In this document: positions 61,923 through 64,000 of the stretch, in pieces | Position numbering within the stretch: the stretch's first letter is position 1 | How the letters are laid out: every line of letters starts with the position of its first letter | Source: Arthrobacter antibioticus | GTDB taxonomy: Bacteria; Actinomycetota; Actinomycetes; Actinomycetales; Micrococcaceae | DNA: 64,000 nt | Reading direction: 5' to 3' | Assembly (NCBI RefSeq): GCF_030063205.1 | Contig: NZ_JASISQ010000001.1 | Location: 485,152-549,151, forward strand | Notes under the pieces: generated by a model | What the model saw: the letters and a program-made list of their open reading frames with translations, nothing else | Told to the model about the DNA's origin: nothing | The model's database searches: none | Program-made: the position numbers and the translations under genes

Positions 61923-63161
61923 ATGACCAAGAGCACGGAGCATAATGCTCCTACCAGCGCACAGCTTGATGCCGACGATGTACTGGCCGCATACCGCGAG
62001 CACTTTACTGAACCCAACGATGACTCCGTCGTTGCCTATCTGGACGGCAACTCCCTGGGCCGGCCTTTACGTGTCACAGCTACAAACCTTACTGCTTTTG
62101 TCCAAGGAGACTGGGGTACCGGTCTGATCAGATCGTGGGATAAAAAGTGGATGCAGGAACCCACCCGTGTTGGCGACCGGCTCGGTGAAGTTGTACTGGG
62201 CGCCGCTCCAGGGCAAACCTTGATCGGGGATTCAACTTCCGTACTGCTTTACAAGTTATTGCGTGCCGGCTTGGACGCTCAGCAGGGTCGTAACCAGATC
62301 GTCATCGACAGAGACAACTTTCCTACCGACCGGTTCATAGTGGAGGGCATCGCCGCTGAACGCGACGCGGAGATCGTATGGATAGATCCTGACCCCGCCA
62401 CCGGTGTCACACCTGAAGATGTCAGTGCCGTAGTTGGGTCGGGAACCGCCGTGGTGCTACTGAGCCATGTTGCCTACCGTTCCGGTTTTCTAGCAGACGC
62501 TCAAGCCATCACTGGAATTGTCAAGGACGCCGGCGGGCTGATGATGTGGGATCTTAGCCATTCCGTGGGCTCCGTCCCACTAGAACTTGATGCTTGGGGT
62601 GTGGACCTTGCTGTGGGTTGCACCTACAAATACCTCAACGGCGGCCCCGGGGCACCCGCGCTGGCTTACATCAATAGCTCCATAATCTCCCAGCTACAAC
62701 AGCCGATCTGGGGATGGATGGGTGCAGCCGATCCTTTCGGCATGACTGCCACCTTTGAGCCCGCAGCCAACGTGCGGCGATTCATTACGGGCACTCCCCC
62801 GATCCTCGCCATGCAACCTCTCAAGGATATGACCGAGCTGATCGCCGAAGTCGGAATGGTCGCCATCAGAGAAAAATCGATCGCTCTCACCGAGCATGCC
62901 ATTGCAGTGGCGGATGAACTACTTGCACCGCTCGGCGTTGAACTAGCCAGCCCTCGAGACGCGTCGCAACGTGGATCCCATGTGAGCGTGAACCACCCAC
63001 GTTTTGCAGATCTCACAGCTCGGCTTTGGGAGCAGGGAGTAATTCCAGACTTCCGTCCACCTCAGGGACTGCGCATTGGTCTCTCGCCGCTAAGTACTAG
63101 CTTTGCCGAAGTGCAGCTGGGCATCGAGGCAATCCGCGATGCGTTGGTATCTCTGGCGTGA
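61923..63161 (+). CDS. kynU: Kynureninase
   Basis: This PLP enzyme splits kynurenine into anthranilate and alanine. It is 412 residues, with YLDGNSLGRPL (about 40-50), IVIDRDNFPTDRFI (about 126-139) and MMWDLSHSVGS (about 207-217). PLP is bound by the Lys in GCTYKYLNGGPGAPALAY (about 231-248). A GAAGGA ribosome-binding site precedes the ATG. It is downstream of kynA and its stop overlaps the PaaX-like start (GTGA), so the three genes are co-expressed. Confidence 0.95.
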   Translation: MTKSTEHNAPTSAQLDADDVLAAYREHFTEPNDDSVVAYLDGNSLGRPLRVTATNLTAFVQGDWGTGLIRSWDKKWMQEPTRVGDRLGEVVLGAAPGQTLIGDSTSVLLYKLLRAGLDAQQGRNQIVIDRDNFPTDRFIVEGIAAERDAEIVWIDPDPATGVTPEDVSAVVGSGTAVVLLSHVAYRSGFLADAQAITGIVKDAGGLMMWDLSHSVGSVPLELDAWGVDLAVGCTYKYLNGGPGAPALAYINSSIISQLQQPIWGWMGAADPFGMTATFEPAANVRRFITGTPPILAMQPLKDMTELIAEVGMVAIREKSIALTEHAIAVADELLAPLGVELASPRDASQRGSHVSVNHPRFADLTARLWEQGVIPDFRPPQGLRIGLSPLSTSFAEVQLGIEAIRDALVSLA

Positions 63162-64000
63162 CGGCGGTTCTGGATGACATGGTTTCAAGACCCGGAAGCA
63201 CCACTTCCCTCTTGCGAACCATTATAGGTTTGTATTTAAGGGATGAGGGCGGATGGATGTCATCCGCTTCTCTAGTGGAACTAATGCAGGCTATGGCGAT
63301 CCCGGCCTCCCTAACACGTACTGCCCTAACGCGACTACGTAAAAAAGACGTGGTGGTTGCGGCGGTCCGTGATGGGGTGGCTGGGTATGAGGTGGATTCA
63401 CGTGCGGCACGCATGCTGGAGCGTGGAGACCGGCGCATCCAAACTCCCAGGTCCATGGAAGCTGCGGATCCGTGGTGTCTGGTCTCTTTTTCGCTACCCG
63501 AGACCGAACGCGAGCGCCGTCATCAGTTACGCCGGCAATTGCATTGGATCGGGTGTGGAATGGTCTCCCCTGGCCTATGGGTAGCTCCGGATTATCTCCG
63601 TGAAGAAGTACAGGAAATTCTTGACTCTTTGGGGCTAGGCGACCGGAGCGTGCTGTTCACTACCTCGCGGCCACACGTTACAAGGGACCTGCGCGAGGTT
63701 GTTTCTAGCTGGTGGGACTTTGACGCGATTGGAACCTTGTACGTGGACTTCATAAAGTTCCATGAAGAAGTCCCCACAGAACCAGTCGGTGTAAGCCCGC
63801 AGACATTTGCCACCTATGTTAACTTGATTGACCGTTGGCGCATGATCCCTTATCTCGACCCAGGGTTGCCGGTAGACTGTCTTCCTGCCGATTGGCCTGG
63901 CAAACAGGGCGTTGCCATATTCCGCAAGATCAGCACCTCCCATGCCTTGGCCAGCAAATCATTCGTTGGATCAGTAGTCAGTTCACACTCAAGCCGAACG
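63158..64000 (+). CDS. PaaX-family transcriptional regulator (partial, cut by window end)
   Basis: The reading frame begins with GTG at 63158, overlapping the kynU stop (GTGA), or at ATG 63179, and stays open to the end of the window for 281 codons. An N-terminal winged-helix region (SLLRTIIGLYLRDEGG, ALTRLRKKDVVVAA) is followed by the PaaX central domain (PWCLVSFSLPETERERRHQL, LHWIGCGMVSPGLWVAPD). PaaX proteins repress aromatic-acid operons, in many cases in response to acyl-CoA ligands. Overlap with kynU makes it a likely regulator of this kynurenine operon. The C-terminus is missing. Confidence 0.88.
   Translation, partial: MTAVLDDMVSRPGSTTSLLRTIIGLYLRDEGGWMSSASLVELMQAMAIPASLTRTALTRLRKKDVVVAAVRDGVAGYEVDSRAARMLERGDRRIQTPRSMEAADPWCLVSFSLPETERERRHQLRRQLHWIGCGMVSPGLWVAPDYLREEVQEILDSLGLGDRSVLFTTSRPHVTRDLREVVSSWWDFDAIGTLYVDFIKFHEEVPTEPVGVSPQTFATYVNLIDRWRMIPYLDPGLPVDCLPADWPGKQGVAIFRKISTSHALASKSFVGSVVSSHSSRT

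Overview
The window looks like chromosome from a high-GC Gram-positive of the Micrococcaceae (Arthrobacter in the broad sense). The grounds are the clpP1-clpP2-clpX-tig order with two ClpP paralogues, an Rv2466c-type thioredoxin-fold protein, a GlbO-type truncated haemoglobin, an actinobacterial EttA, and several genes that appear to be leaderless (TANNNT-N6-start codon). Genus or species cannot be fixed from the sequence alone.

Region 1 (1-22.7 kb) is core chromosome. It runs UDP-glucose dehydrogenase and a glycosyltransferase, the Clp/trigger-factor proteostasis cluster, tRNA-Pro and tRNA-Gly, a Nei/Fpg glycosylase carrying an in-frame 15-bp tandem repeat, rpiB, a three-gene membrane-protein operon, pepN, osmC, mscS, glbO, two thioesterases, ettA, a lipoprotein and an SSB paralogue.

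Region 2 (22.75-42.32 kb) is a genomic island in the 3' half of a tRNA-Arg(UCU) gene, bounded by a perfect 41-bp direct repeat. It has its own excisionase and tyrosine integrase, and its cargo looks like defence. There is a type I restriction-modification locus (hsdM-hsdS-...-hsdR). Between hsdS and hsdR lie a DUF262/DUF1524 GmrSD-like protein and an overlapping pair made of a HipA-like kinase and a HIRAN-like protein. After the integrase come a 1510-residue STAND NTPase with a C-terminal PD-(D/E)XK-type nuclease and a small DUF6998-like protein. Sequence just outside attR resembles the inner left end of the island, which suggests serial integrations at this tRNA.

Region 3 (42.3-60.8 kb) is an accessory and scarred zone. 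It holds an IS30-family element with recognisable ends, a decayed IS30 fragment, an IS110 remnant fused to a truncated kinase-like gene, and a frameshifted WYL regulator. Intact regulator/enzyme pairs lie among them (AraC with NmrA/DUF1772, TetR with a glyoxalase-fold protein and a clear palindromic operator, XRE with DUF2975), plus an ECF sigma factor and assorted hydrolases.

Region 4 (60.9-64 kb) is a tryptophan-to-anthranilate catabolic operon: kynA, kynU and an overlapping PaaX-family regulator that runs off the end of the window.
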